In this document: positions 28,393 to 37,756 of the stretch, piece after piece
How the letters are laid out: each line of letters opens with the position of its first letter
Position numbering within the stretch: the stretch's first letter is position 1
DNA from: Paenibacillus cellulosilyticus
Lineage (GTDB): Bacteria > Bacillota > Bacilli > Paenibacillales > Paenibacillaceae
Length of the DNA stretch: 64,000 nt
Assembly (NCBI RefSeq): GCF_003182255.1
Contig: NZ_QGTQ01000005.1
Coordinates: forward strand, 226,454 to 290,453
Direction of reading: 5' to 3'
Notes under the pieces: generated by a model
Told to the model about the DNA's origin: nothing
The model's input: the letters and a program-made list of their open reading frames with translations, nothing else
Databases searched by the model: none
Made by a program: the position numbers and the translations under genes

Positions 28393-29883
28393 TTAAGCTT
28401 TCAGTGCAAGCGAAGTAACCGAACGTGCTGGCAGGTCGAGGCGAAGCACGCCGTCTACGAGCGTGAACGCTGTGAATGGAACTGGCTTCACAACTTCAGG
28501 ATTGTCGAACGTATTGCAGTCGCGCAGCTCGTTGCTCGTCAGTACACGGCCTTCGATCGACGAGAACGTTTGGCCGCGCAGCTCGATGCTGATGCTCACT
28601 GCGTCAGCGTGGTGAACATTACAGATACCGAGGTTAATCGTACCGTCTGCTGCTTTGGAAGCCGTCATACTTACTTGATTGATCGAACGGCCGTCCATTT
28701 CGTACACGGGGCTGTCATAGTTCAGTTGAATTTGCTGCGCGTCTTGGTGCACCTTGTACATTTCGAATACATGGTACGTTGGCGTCAGCAGCATACGAGG
28801 GCCATCCGTCAGTGCTACAGCTTGCAGCACGTTAACCGTCTGCGCGATGTTCGCCATATGGAGACGATCGTTATGGTTGTGGAAAATGTTAAAGTGCAGA
28901 CCCGCAACAAGCGCGTCGCGCATCGTGCTTTGCTGATACAGGAAGCCTGGGTTCGTTCCTGGCTCTACGCCGAACCAAGTGCCCCACTCGTCAAGGATGA
29001 TGCCGACGCGTTTCTTAGGATCGAACTTATCCATAACCTTCGAGTGGCGCGTGATGAGCTCGTCCATGAAGTACGCTTTGAACATCGTTTCGAACCAGAT
29101 GCCCTCGTCGAATTGAAGCGCAGGCTTCTTCTCATCTTCCCACAGACCTGGGTACGTATAATAATGAAGGCTCAGCCCGTCCATATGGTTGCCGGCACGC
29201 TCCATGAGTACTTCTGTCCAACGGTAGTCGTCCACGTTAGCGCCGCATGCGATGCGGTAGATCTTGTTGTCGCCATAGTTGCGGACGTAAGTCTGGAATT
29301 GGCGGTACAGGTCAGCGTAGTATTCGGGACGCATGTTGCCGCCGCAGCCCCAGCTTTCGTTGCCTACGCCAAAATATTTGAGCTTCCAAGGCTTCTCGCG
29401 GCCGTTCTCACGACGCCAGTTCGCCATTGGCGATTCGCCTTCGAAGGTCATGTATTCAACCCACTCGGACATCTCTTGCACCGTGCCGCTGCCCACGTTG
29501 CCGTTGACGTAAGGCTCGCAGCCGAGCAGTTCAACAAGGTGCATGTATTCATGCGTACCGAAGCTGTTGTCTTCAACGACGCAGCCCCAATGCGTGTTAA
29601 CCATGCGCTTGCGGGACTCAACAGGACCGACGCCGTCTTTCCAGTGGTACTCGTCAGCGAAGCAGCCGCCCGGCCAGCGCAGAACAGGGATGTTCAGGTT
29701 GCGAAGCGCTTCCAAAACATCGTTGCGGATACCGCCCGTATTCTGAATTTCTGGATTGTCGCCAACCCACAAGCCTTCATATATGCAGCGTCCGAGATGC
29801 TCGGCGAAATGGCCGTAGATGTTGCGGTTAATCGTACCGGTCGTCAGATCAGCGTTCAATACAGCAGTGTGTTTCGTTGCCAT
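28393..29883 (-). CDS. abfA: Alpha-L-arabinofuranosidase, GH51
   Basis: 496 residues, the usual GH51 length. The acid/base glutamate is in GNESWGCGG (about residue 174) and the nucleophile in DEWGTW (about residue 295). It removes arabinofuranosyl side chains in the cytoplasm after oligosaccharide uptake; no signal peptide. ATG 29883 follows AAGGAG. A 32-bp palindrome 55 bp upstream may be a repressor site. It is alone, with a terminator downstream. Confidence 0.92.
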   Translation of the reverse strand: MATKHTAVLNADLTTGTINRNIYGHFAEHLGRCIYEGLWVGDNPEIQNTGGIRNDVLEALRNLNIPVLRWPGGCFADEYHWKDGVGPVESRKRMVNTHWGCVVEDNSFGTHEYMHLVELLGCEPYVNGNVGSGTVQEMSEWVEYMTFEGESPMANWRRENGREKPWKLKYFGVGNESWGCGGNMRPEYYADLYRQFQTYVRNYGDNKIYRIACGANVDDYRWTEVLMERAGNHMDGLSLHYYTYPGLWEDEKKPALQFDEGIWFETMFKAYFMDELITRHSKVMDKFDPKKRVGIILDEWGTWFGVEPGTNPGFLYQQSTMRDALVAGLHFNIFHNHNDRLHMANIAQTVNVLQAVALTDGPRMLLTPTYHVFEMYKVHQDAQQIQLNYDSPVYEMDGRSINQVSMTASKAADGTINLGICNVHHADAVSISIELRGQTFSSIEGRVLTSNELRDCNTFDNPEVVKPVPFTAFTLVDGVLRLDLPARSVTSLALKA

Positions 29884-29937
29884 CAGTAATCGCTCCTTAA
29901 CATGTGTGAATGTGATGGATTCTGTGGAATCCTGGGT

Positions 29938-29969
29938 TCAATGGATTAATAAATACATTAATCGATTGA
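29938..29969 (-). promoter_or_regulatory. Candidate operator upstream of arabinofuranosidase
   Basis: Two 13-bp arms (29938-29950 and 29957-29969) match as inverted repeats at 12 of 13 positions around a 6-bp centre. It lies 55 bp upstream of the start. A TTGGAT-like -35 sits just upstream on the minus strand, so binding would block the -10 region. Confidence 0.55.
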
Positions 29970-30031
29970 TGAATTTGTTTATCCAACAACTAACATCATC
30001 ATAAAGAGCGTGTCTCAGCTTGTCAATATGT

Positions 30032-30081
30032 ATAAACAGAAGACGCCCGATTGATCCACGATGGGATAACCGGGCGTCTTA
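30032..30081 (-). terminator. Terminator after small membrane protein gene
   Basis: Stem AGACGCCCG/CGGGCGTCT, then CTGTTTAT on the minus strand. Confidence 0.65.
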
Positions 30082-30088
30082 TTGTACA

Positions 30089-30610
30089 CTAACTGATCGC
30101 CAGCCATACGCAAAGCACGGAGATGACGGTATGCAGAAGACAGAGTAGTGGGTGCTGCCGAACACGAAGCCACAGTCTTGTAGTAGCACGGCACATCGCG
30201 ATGGCGGTTACGATGGTCGCAGCGACTAATAAGTCGCTGGTCCATTTCAGCAGGAGACCATTCGCACCCAATAGGCTGCTCGTGGTGCTGCTAATCGTAT
30301 GGTTATCGTGACTAAACAGTGGAGCGGTGCCGTCCGAACCAGTCTGTGTGCCAAGCAGCAGGGCAAGCAGCGGCAATGCGAGCAGATGGATAACATGCGC
30401 GATAAGTACGATAATAGCTCCGGCGATCGGAGTGAACCGACGCTGCGCAACGAATCGATTGCGGAGTGCAGCTGCTATTGAGCCGTTATTAGAAGGTAAG
30501 CGATTATGCAAAGCTGCTTCGGAAGCAGCATGAATTTCAAGTGCAGGCTCGCGATCGGTGTGGCAAGCGCCGGATACGTTGTGCTGCAAGGGGGTCGAGT
30601 GTTCGGACAT
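30089..30610 (-). CDS. Small membrane protein, unknown
   Basis: 173 residues from ATG 30610, 9 nt after GAGGAGG. The N-terminal 55 residues are hydrophilic. Three to four hydrophobic stretches follow (about 60-85, 115-135, 150-170). I do not recognise a family. It stands alone with its own terminator. Confidence 0.55.
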   Translation of the reverse strand: MSEHSTPLQHNVSGACHTDREPALEIHAASEAALHNRLPSNNGSIAAALRNRFVAQRRFTPIAGAIIVLIAHVIHLLALPLLALLLGTQTGSDGTAPLFSHDNHTISSTTSSLLGANGLLLKWTSDLLVAATIVTAIAMCRATTRLWLRVRQHPLLCLLHTVISVLCVWLAIS

Positions 30611-30821
30611 CGTTTCCAGCCTCCTCACGCTTCAAGTGGGATGGAACAGTATATGTCCGCTGGCTGGTCCGTTATGTACGTAATGTGCGTGAGAAATAAC
30701 AGTTTGAATTAAAGGGAATTCGTCGCTGGTGCAGAATAATCACATTTATTGATTAATGACAAGTATATATGAAGAAACATCCGACTTGGGGCTCAGACAG
30801 ATAAGGAGAGAATCTACAGAC

Positions 30822-32021
30822 ATGGCTGCTAGAGCGAGAGGAAGACTGCCAGAGCTGGACAGTCTTCGTGGGATTGCGATTTTAGGTGTTCTTATGGTGC
30901 ATGCGACTTCCGTCGCAGTAGGAGCGCTGCCGAACTCAACGGCAAAAACGGTGTACATTGTACTCAACACGTTATCGCTATTTTGTGTACCCGCATTTAT
31001 TTTTTTATCCGGCTTCGTACTATTCTATCAGTATGTTGATAAGCCACTGACACCGCGCACATTGGGTGATTTTTATTTGAAGAGGCTTAAGCAGCTAGCA
31101 ATCCCTTATGTATTCATTTCGCTCGGATATGAGCTTTGTACCATTGCTATGAGTCATAAGACGTGGGAGCCGATGACGCTGCTTCAGCAGTTCGGCAAGC
31201 ATCTGTTGTACGGCAAATCCTACACTCATTTATACTATGTCATTATTACGTTACAGCTGTATGTGCTGTTTCCGCTGCTGCTGCTATTATTCCGTAAGCT
31301 GCGTGTTGCGGCTTGGGCGGCCGTACCGATCGGTTTTGTCATCCAATGGACGTTCTATCTAATGAACCGGGATTACTGGCATCTTGCTGCTAAAGCAAGC
31401 TGGTCGTTCACCTACATCTTCATCTTCATGCTGGGAGCGTATCTTGGGATGAAAAGTACGACCTATCAGCGATGGTTTCATAATAAGCGAGAAGATGTGC
31501 CGGATAAGCGACAAGGAACCACGGCTTTGGCTAAGGTTGCTGCAGCTGTCGTTGGATTGCTGTGGCTGGCGTCAACTGCTGGGTTTCTCTGGTTGTACAT
31601 TGCCTATCGGACGGGCAAACCAGTGCCCGAAGGGTATTGGTTCGAGATTGGGTACCAGCTTTATACGTCACTGACGACGATTGTTTTGTTAAAAGGGTGT
31701 GCCGTCTTGAATCGTAGCGCTGTCTCAAGAGCCATCGCGAAGAGACTTCAGCAGCTAGGCGCGCTTTCGTTCGGGATTTATTTGATCCATCCGCTCTTCT
31801 TGTTGTTATACCGCCGTTATGTTCCAAATTCAGGCTGGCCACCTGCTTATCATCTATGGATAGTTGGCGGTTACATAGCTGCACTTGGCCTATCCATTGG
31901 GGTACTGCTTTTCATGTTTCGGTACGTCCGTTGGTCTTGGGTTCTACTTGGTCCGACACCAGCGGGTTATGGACCTTCCTCGCCTAGAATCTCTTCTTTG
32001 GCGGAGAAAAAGGGTCAATGA
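30822..32021 (+). CDS. Acyltransferase 3 family membrane protein
   Basis: 399 residues from ATG 30822, after AAGGAGAG; ATG 30756 has no ribosome site. Ten or so hydrophobic helices and LPELDSLRGIAILGVLMVH with the Arg and the conserved His of the acyltransferase 3 (OafA-like) family near residues 12-25. It would add acyl groups to cell-surface glycans. Its 3' end overlaps the convergent glycerate kinase gene by 7 bp. Confidence 0.85.
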   Translation: MAARARGRLPELDSLRGIAILGVLMVHATSVAVGALPNSTAKTVYIVLNTLSLFCVPAFIFLSGFVLFYQYVDKPLTPRTLGDFYLKRLKQLAIPYVFISLGYELCTIAMSHKTWEPMTLLQQFGKHLLYGKSYTHLYYVIITLQLYVLFPLLLLLFRKLRVAAWAAVPIGFVIQWTFYLMNRDYWHLAAKASWSFTYIFIFMLGAYLGMKSTTYQRWFHNKREDVPDKRQGTTALAKVAAAVVGLLWLASTAGFLWLYIAYRTGKPVPEGYWFEIGYQLYTSLTTIVLLKGCAVLNRSAVSRAIAKRLQQLGALSFGIYLIHPLFLLLYRRYVPNSGWPPAYHLWIVGGYIAALGLSIGVLLFMFRYVRWSWVLLGPTPAGYGPSSPRISSLAEKKGQ

Positions 32022-33172
32022 TGATCGCCCTTCGTGCTGCGTATAAGCCGGAATAGCTCGCGCGTCGTACGTCGCATGCCTTGCAGAGCTGTCTCCGGCT
32101 GCATCGCCTGTTCGAGCGGCATCGGCCCCGGCCCAATCGGCAGCGCAGTCGTAATGCCGTGCGAAGCGAGGGCGTCGGCTTCCGGCGCGATGCTGCCTGC
32201 GAGGGCGATGACGGGGATGCCACGCGCGGCGGCTGCGGCTGCCACGGCGAGCGGCGCTTTGCCGCGCGCGGTCTGACCGTCGAGCCGGCCCTCGCCGGTA
32301 ATGACGAAGTCGCAGTGCGGGAGCAGCCGATCGAAGCCGGCTGCTTCCAGCACGAGCGCCGCGCCGGGGCGCATCGCCGCGCCGAGCAGGCCGGCGAAGG
32401 CAGCGCCAAGCCCGCCGGCTGCGCCAGCGCCGGGGATGCGCTGCACGTCGCAGCCGAGCTGCTCGCGGCAGACGTCCGCGAAGCGGCGCAGCCCGGCGTC
32501 GAGCTGCAGGACAGCGGCCGGCGAGGCGCCCTTCTGCGGCGCGAACACGTGCGCGGCCCCTTCGGGGCCGTGCAGCGGGTTATCGACGTCGCAGGCGACC
32601 TCGATGCGTACGCTGCCGTCCGCGAGACGCGGATGCAGCCCGCTGCGGTCGATTGCCGCGAGCGACGCGAGCGCGCCTCCGCCGCGGGCAATGTCGGCGC
32701 CGTGCGCGTCCTGCAGTGCGCAGCCGAGCGCCTGCAGCATGCCCGCGCCGGCGTCGCTGGTCGCGCTGCCGCCGAGCCCGACGATCAGCCTGCGGCAGCC
32801 GCGCTCCAGTGCGTCGGCGATCAATTCGCCGACGCCGAAGGTTGTCGTCGCGAGCGGGTCGCGCTCCTCGGGTGACACGAGCGTCAAGCCGCAGGCTGCC
32901 GCCACTTCGATGACGGCAGTAGCGCCGCCGTCGAGCAGGCCATACCCGGCTTGGACAGGCTCGCCTAGCGGGCCAGTTACCATTAGGTCGACGCGTTGTC
33001 CGCTCGCTGCACGGATAAGCGCATCTACCGTACCCTCGCCGCCGTCAGCGAGGGGCACGGTAATAATTTCCGCCTCCTCGAATACATCCCTCACGCCTGC
33101 CGCAGCAGCCGTTCCTGCCTCGATAGAGGAAATGCTGCCTTTGAATGAATCGATTGCAATGACGACCTTCAT
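32015..33172 (-). CDS. Glycerate kinase, type I
   Basis: 385 residues from ATG 33172, 7 nt after AAGGAG. The KVVIAIDSFKGS start (about 2-12) and the GLGGSATSDAG segment (about 125-135) match GlxK/GarK-type kinases, which phosphorylate glycerate. Base composition over 32100-32900 is markedly richer in GC than on both sides, suggesting a separate history. It overlaps the acyltransferase 3' end convergently and stands alone on its strand. Confidence 0.9.
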   Translation of the reverse strand: MKVVIAIDSFKGSISSIEAGTAAAAGVRDVFEEAEIITVPLADGGEGTVDALIRAASGQRVDLMVTGPLGEPVQAGYGLLDGGATAVIEVAAACGLTLVSPEERDPLATTTFGVGELIADALERGCRRLIVGLGGSATSDAGAGMLQALGCALQDAHGADIARGGGALASLAAIDRSGLHPRLADGSVRIEVACDVDNPLHGPEGAAHVFAPQKGASPAAVLQLDAGLRRFADVCREQLGCDVQRIPGAGAAGGLGAAFAGLLGAAMRPGAALVLEAAGFDRLLPHCDFVITGEGRLDGQTARGKAPLAVAAAAAARGIPVIALAGSIAPEADALASHGITTALPIGPGPMPLEQAMQPETALQGMRRTTRELFRLIRSTKGDHH

Positions 33173-33253
33173 GTGGCTGCTCCTTCGCATTTTTTATAGA
33201 GACGCCCGATCAATAACAGTTTACACACGAGAGTATACCAGCAATATTCGCCT

Positions 33254-33290
33254 ATCAAAAGAAGAGCGCTAGTGCAATGTGCACTAACGC
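33254..33290 (-). terminator. Terminator after ArsB-like transporter gene
   Basis: GCGTTAGTGCA/TGCACTAGCGC stem on the minus strand followed by TCTTCTTTTG. Confidence 0.65.
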
Positions 33291-33390
33291 CTGTACGGAT
33301 GCCAGTTTTCTAACATACATTAATTTGTGCTTTACCATACCCTTCTCAAGCGGCTGTCCTACAGATAGCCGATTATTTTTGTCTCTCTTG

Positions 33391-34743
33391 TTAGAAAACG
33401 AGATGGACCCAGTAGGTGAGAATAAGAAGCGTAAGAATGACTGTCAGCGGAATGACGAGAATGGTTACTTTCAAATAATCGCCCCAGGAGATTTTCACCT
33501 TGCCTTTTCGCAGAATATGCATCCACATTAGTGTTGCGAGTGTACCAATCGGCAGCAGCAGCGAACCGATATCACTCCCGATTACGCTGGCTAGATAAGA
33601 GATCTTGAGCGTGATTGGATCGAGACCCATGTTCGTCAGCGTCAGCGTGCCGACCATAAGGGCGGGGTGGTTATTGAACAAGTTAGACAGCAAAGAAACG
33701 ACAACACCCATGCCGATGCTGGCGTGCAGTAGGCCGCCATGGGCGAAGGGACTCAAGTATTGGATAAGAAAATCCGTCAAGCCGATGTTGTGAAGTCCAT
33801 AAATAATAACATACATACTGAAGGCGAAAATCAGAATATGCCATGGTGTCTTCTTAATCATGTCCGTCGGCGGAATGCGAAGCTTCCACCAGCGCCAGCC
33901 GAGGAGGACGAGGGAGCCGATAACGGCTGCCAGTGGCACTGGGAAACCGACATAAGACGCGACGAACAAACCAATACGAACGGATAGAACGAACAAAATG
34001 ATGTTGCGCATGAATGCTCCACTCATTTGAGCTGGAGCGGTGTCACTCGAATATTTTAGCGGATGAAGTCCGGGCCGAGGGGAGAATGGTCGATGTCTGC
34101 CAGATGCCATGTTGATCTTCTTCGGGAGCGTTGGGTAGAAGACGAGAAACAGAAGAGAAGCCATAATCAATAAGCCGATTGTTGCGGGGATGAACATCAT
34201 GGCCGTATGCATGTACAACGACATGTGCACGATTTTGAGCGCGATCAGGTTGACGATGTTGCTTACGCCGATTGGTGCGCTGGACGCTGTCGCAATCAGG
34301 GCGCCGGAGATCAAGTACGGCAGTTTCTGATGATTTTTCAAACCTAAGTTGTGCAAAATCATGAGCAGGATCGGTGTAGTAATAAGGATACTGCCATCAT
34401 TGTTAACGAACAGGGTCATGAGGAAACAGAGCAGATTCGTATACCAGAACAGCTTAATGCCAGATCCGCCTGACTGTGCGGTCAGCTTCTCAGCCACCCA
34501 GTGGAAGAAACCGAAGCTCTCCAATACGATGGCCATGACAATGGTCGCCATGATGGTGACGGCCGCCCCGCCGATCGTCTCTGTAATGGTCCACAGATCG
34601 GATAGGGAGACAGTGCCGGCGAGTAATACGATGAATGCACCGATCGAAGCAGGAATCGCTTCATTGACTGTTGAACGCCAGAATATGAACGAGACGGTGA
34701 AAATAAACGATAGGACGGTAACCCATACCGCTAGTTCATGCAT
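33391..34743 (-). CDS. ArsB/NhaD-type (citrate/anion superfamily) membrane transporter
   Basis: 450 residues with about eleven membrane helices. The VNNDGSILITTPILL motif (about 115) and NLFNNHPALM near 370 resemble the paired NND/N repeats of the ArsB/SLC13-like superfamily. Substrates in this group include arsenite, dicarboxylates and Na+/H+; none can be assigned. There is no arsR or arsC neighbour, so arsenite efflux is unsupported. Two further ribosome-site-like sequences occur upstream without a clear gene. Confidence 0.75.
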   Translation of the reverse strand: MHELAVWVTVLSFIFTVSFIFWRSTVNEAIPASIGAFIVLLAGTVSLSDLWTITETIGGAAVTIMATIVMAIVLESFGFFHWVAEKLTAQSGGSGIKLFWYTNLLCFLMTLFVNNDGSILITTPILLMILHNLGLKNHQKLPYLISGALIATASSAPIGVSNIVNLIALKIVHMSLYMHTAMMFIPATIGLLIMASLLFLVFYPTLPKKINMASGRHRPFSPRPGLHPLKYSSDTAPAQMSGAFMRNIILFVLSVRIGLFVASYVGFPVPLAAVIGSLVLLGWRWWKLRIPPTDMIKKTPWHILIFAFSMYVIIYGLHNIGLTDFLIQYLSPFAHGGLLHASIGMGVVVSLLSNLFNNHPALMVGTLTLTNMGLDPITLKISYLASVIGSDIGSLLLPIGTLATLMWMHILRKGKVKISWGDYLKVTILVIPLTVILTLLILTYWVHLVF

Positions 34744-35049
34744 GTTGCATTACCTCTTCTCAAAAATAAAATGTTCGCGGTTGTCCTCCTTGGTTATAGC
34801 TCGTCCACAGTGGTTATCGTTTCTTTCGCGGATTCGAGCTTTTCCGATTGTGCCAGTTGTTCTGGATCCCTCCTTTGCCCCCTGGCTAGCAAGCTATTAA
34901 ATATTTAGCTGTGATGTATATATACGTAACGGGTAGATGCTATGTACTACGCAATAACCCTATTCTATCAACTTCCAACGGCTATCAATCCGAGATAAAT
35001 GCCGACGATGAATGTCTATCCTATCGGGAGAGACGCCCGGCGCCTAGTA

Positions 35050-35095
35050 CAAAAAAACGCTCCATCGACCATCGAGCGATGGTGAATGGAACGCT
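35050..35095 (-). terminator. Terminator after lipoprotein gene
   Basis: AGCGTTCCAT.. / ATGGAGCGT stem and T7 on the minus strand. Confidence 0.8.
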
Positions 35096-35109
35096 CTTCG
35101 TTATACCAA

Positions 35110-36378
35110 TTATGCAAAAGACATGTACACTACGTCTTTCTCTTTGAATCGTGAACGCCATTCTTCTATTGCTGCTGGCAGTTTATTATATAAGGATTTG
35201 TCCGTCGTATAATAATCGACTGAGCCGTCGTCGGCAATGACAGCGGCATAGAACGTAGCGTTATCGTCATACATAATGATGGCTTCCATCTCGGTAAACA
35301 AGCCCCTTACGCCGCCTGTCACAACAGTCGTTTCGGGTAAGTCCTCGTCCGGATAGGAATCAATGATTTGGAACGAGTTGACGAACAAGGAATAATCGTC
35401 TCCAACGAGGTCTCGGAATTGATCGTCCAAATCTTTAGACGGCAGGACGTTAAGCTGTAGGAGGTCGAGAGAATGCAGGGTATTGTCTCTGACAAATTGT
35501 CCGCCGAAGGCTACACCTGCTCCTGCGTAATAAGTGGAGTCACCTTCAGCCGTTATCGTTAGGTAGCTGTCTTGCAATATAAACGTCAGCGTCAAGCCAT
35601 TGCCTGTGAACACGGCGGTCTTGCCATCCTTTGAACGTGTGGCGGATTCCGTCACTTCGCCAGTGTGTCCGCCATCTATGCCATCCAGGTTGAATGAGAA
35701 CGAAGCAGACGTTATCTCTTCAATCTTTAAGGTTTGATCGACGAACTGGGTACTGTCTCGCAGCTTCCAAGTGCCAAGCCAAGCAGCATCGGCTGACGAT
35801 AAGTTTGGATTGGAAGCAGGTACAGCTTCGAAAGGAATCGTCTTTGTCCCATCGGCATTCGTCCAGCTGCCTACGAAGGCTGATAAGCTAGCTGGGGTGT
35901 TCGTTGTATTAAAAATGAGCGTACCGTCAAAATGGCCCGTAATCTTCCCATCCTGATCGAACTCATCCATGCTAATGGTAAGCTTGTCACCCGTGCTTGC
36001 TGCTTCATCTACTGTTCCTTGCAGCTTGAGATCCTGCTTGTACTTGGTGTACATATATGTACCGCTAACGCGTGATCCTTCAAGGGTCAGTTTCATCTCG
36101 ATTGGATATTTGCCTGCGATTGATCCAACGAGTGAATAGGTAGAGGAAGCTAGTTCTAGCTTTGACGCGTCATTAGCGTCAGGTGCATCTGTATCCACTG
36201 CCTGGTCGTGTGAGGGCTGTGAGCTGCTTTGCTGCGAATTGGTTTGTTCAGTGAAAGCATCTGTAATCGAGACGGCAGAACTGCTGTCCGAAGAACTTGC
36301 AGACTCGTCGCTGGAGCATCCGGCGGTCCACAACGTAGAGCAGAGAAGGAGGGCGAGTAGCCCGTATATTTTATTCAT
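35110..36378 (-). CDS. Lipoprotein, unknown function
   Basis: 422 residues. A type II signal peptide with lipobox TAGC (cysteine near residue 21) is followed by a Ser/Asp-rich linker and then a beta-rich domain with an internal pattern suggesting two related halves, each with GTWTNADG- or WKLRD-like strands. I do not recognise a family. It would be a membrane-tethered surface protein. A terminator follows; a terminator hairpin of ilvE precedes. Confidence 0.7.
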   Translation of the reverse strand: MNKIYGLLALLLCSTLWTAGCSSDESASSSDSSSAVSITDAFTEQTNSQQSSSQPSHDQAVDTDAPDANDASKLELASSTYSLVGSIAGKYPIEMKLTLEGSRVSGTYMYTKYKQDLKLQGTVDEAASTGDKLTISMDEFDQDGKITGHFDGTLIFNTTNTPASLSAFVGSWTNADGTKTIPFEAVPASNPNLSSADAAWLGTWKLRDSTQFVDQTLKIEEITSASFSFNLDGIDGGHTGEVTESATRSKDGKTAVFTGNGLTLTFILQDSYLTITAEGDSTYYAGAGVAFGGQFVRDNTLHSLDLLQLNVLPSKDLDDQFRDLVGDDYSLFVNSFQIIDSYPDEDLPETTVVTGGVRGLFTEMEAIIMYDDNATFYAAVIADDGSVDYYTTDKSLYNKLPAAIEEWRSRFKEKDVVYMSFA

Positions 36379-36410
36379 GGAGCTGCACCAGCCCTTTGGG
36401 TTTATTCGTA

Positions 36411-36466
36411 CAAAAATACCTCTCGCAGCGTCGTTGATGTGGTTGACTTGTGCGAGAGGTGTTTTT
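36411..36466 (-). terminator. Terminator after ilvE
   Basis: 10-bp stem ACCTCTCGCA/TGCGAGAGGT with T5 on both strands; usable in both directions. Confidence 0.8.
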
Positions 36467-36519
36467 GTTATTTTATCATAAGGGTTGGAACTGTTGGTGA
36501 TTTTGTTAAGCTGCTGCTT

Positions 36520-37590
36520 TTATACTTCCAGAACCCAACCGAACGGATCTGGCAGAACAGCGCTTTGGATACCCGTAATCGTGTCGTATACGCGGCTCGA
36601 CAGGTCGCCAGTTTTGTTATTGTTAATAACGAGCTTCTCGTTATTGTAATGAAGGGCACCAACTGGCGAGATAACAGCAGCCGTACCCGTACCGAATGCT
36701 TCTTCGAGCGTGCCGTTGCGGTGAGCTTCAACAAGCTCGTCGATGGAGATTTGACGCTCTTCGACTGGAACATCCCACGAACGGAGCAGCTGCAGAACCG
36801 ATTTGCGAGTGATACCATCCAGGATGCTGCCGTTCAGAGCTGGCGTAATAACCGTGCCGTTTACTTTGAAGAAGACGTTCATGCTGCCGACTTCCTCAAT
36901 ATATTTGCGATGCACGCCGTCGAGCCACAGCACTTGGGAGTAACCAAGCTCAGATGCGCCTTCTTGTGCTTTCAAGCTTGCTGCATAGTTGCCGCCAGTT
37001 TTCGCGTTGCCTACGCCGCCTTTAACTGCGCGAACGTATTCGGATTCAACGTGAATCGGTACAGGGTTCAGGCCTTCTGCATAATACGCGCCTACCGGGC
37101 ACAGCAGAATCATGAACATGTATTTGGTGGATGGTGCTACGCCGAGCTGCGGCTCCGTTGCGATGACGAATGGGCGAATATAGAGCGAAGTGCCTGGCTC
37201 GGATGGAACCCACTCATGGTCGACTTTAATAAGCGTACGAAGCGCTTCCATAGCAACCTCTGGGTCTACAGCCGGAATGCTCAGACGGTCGTTGGAGCGG
37301 TTGAGGCGATCCCAGTTCTGGTCCGGACGGAACAGGACGATACGGTTGTCGTTCGTGCGGTAAGCTTTCAGACCTTCGAAGATCGTCTGGCCGTAGTGGA
37401 ACACTTTCGCGGCTGGATCAAGCGAAATATTCTGATAAGGAACGACGCGTGGATCGTGCCAGCCTTGGCCCGCATCATAGTCCATAATGAACATGTGATC
37501 GGAGTAGTACTTACCGAAGACGAGCTTCTTCTCGTCTGGGCGTGGCTTAGGATTCGTTGTCAGTGTGACTGAAATCGTCGGTTTCGACAT
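36520..37590 (-). CDS. ilvE: Branched-chain amino-acid aminotransferase
   Basis: 356 residues, class IV PLP enzyme. The PLP lysine lies in VKGGVGNAKTGGNYAASL (about 195-210) and the downstream EVGSMNVFF and LDGITRKSV segments are characteristic. It performs the last step of Leu, Ile and Val synthesis. It is divergent from the LysR regulator with a 166-bp gap. Confidence 0.93.
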   Translation of the reverse strand: MSKPTISVTLTTNPKPRPDEKKLVFGKYYSDHMFIMDYDAGQGWHDPRVVPYQNISLDPAAKVFHYGQTIFEGLKAYRTNDNRIVLFRPDQNWDRLNRSNDRLSIPAVDPEVAMEALRTLIKVDHEWVPSEPGTSLYIRPFVIATEPQLGVAPSTKYMFMILLCPVGAYYAEGLNPVPIHVESEYVRAVKGGVGNAKTGGNYAASLKAQEGASELGYSQVLWLDGVHRKYIEEVGSMNVFFKVNGTVITPALNGSILDGITRKSVLQLLRSWDVPVEERQISIDELVEAHRNGTLEEAFGTGTAAVISPVGALHYNNEKLVINNNKTGDLSSRVYDTITGIQSAVLPDPFGWVLEV

Positions 37591-37719
37591 GAATATACAG
37601 CTCCTTAGATGGTTATTTCAAACGTTCGTTCATCAATGAATAGCATTGATAAAAGTTTTCATATTTGAATCGTAACACTCTCTTGTATATATTGAAAATA
37701 TCAATTTTATTGAATCGCC

Positions 37720-37734
37720 ATACTTTTTAGGTAT
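37720..37734 (+). promoter_or_regulatory. LysR-type binding box
   Basis: ATAC-N7-GTAT, the T-N11-A form, 22 bp before the LysR gene and between it and divergent ilvE. It fits autoregulation. Confidence 0.5.
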
Positions 37735-37756
37735 GGGACGAAATGGAGGTGGGCCG

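Noticed and set aside
32081..33272. Long plus-strand ORFs over the glycerate kinase
   Set aside because: GC-rich gene produces open antisense frames; the kinase motifs lie only on the minus strand.
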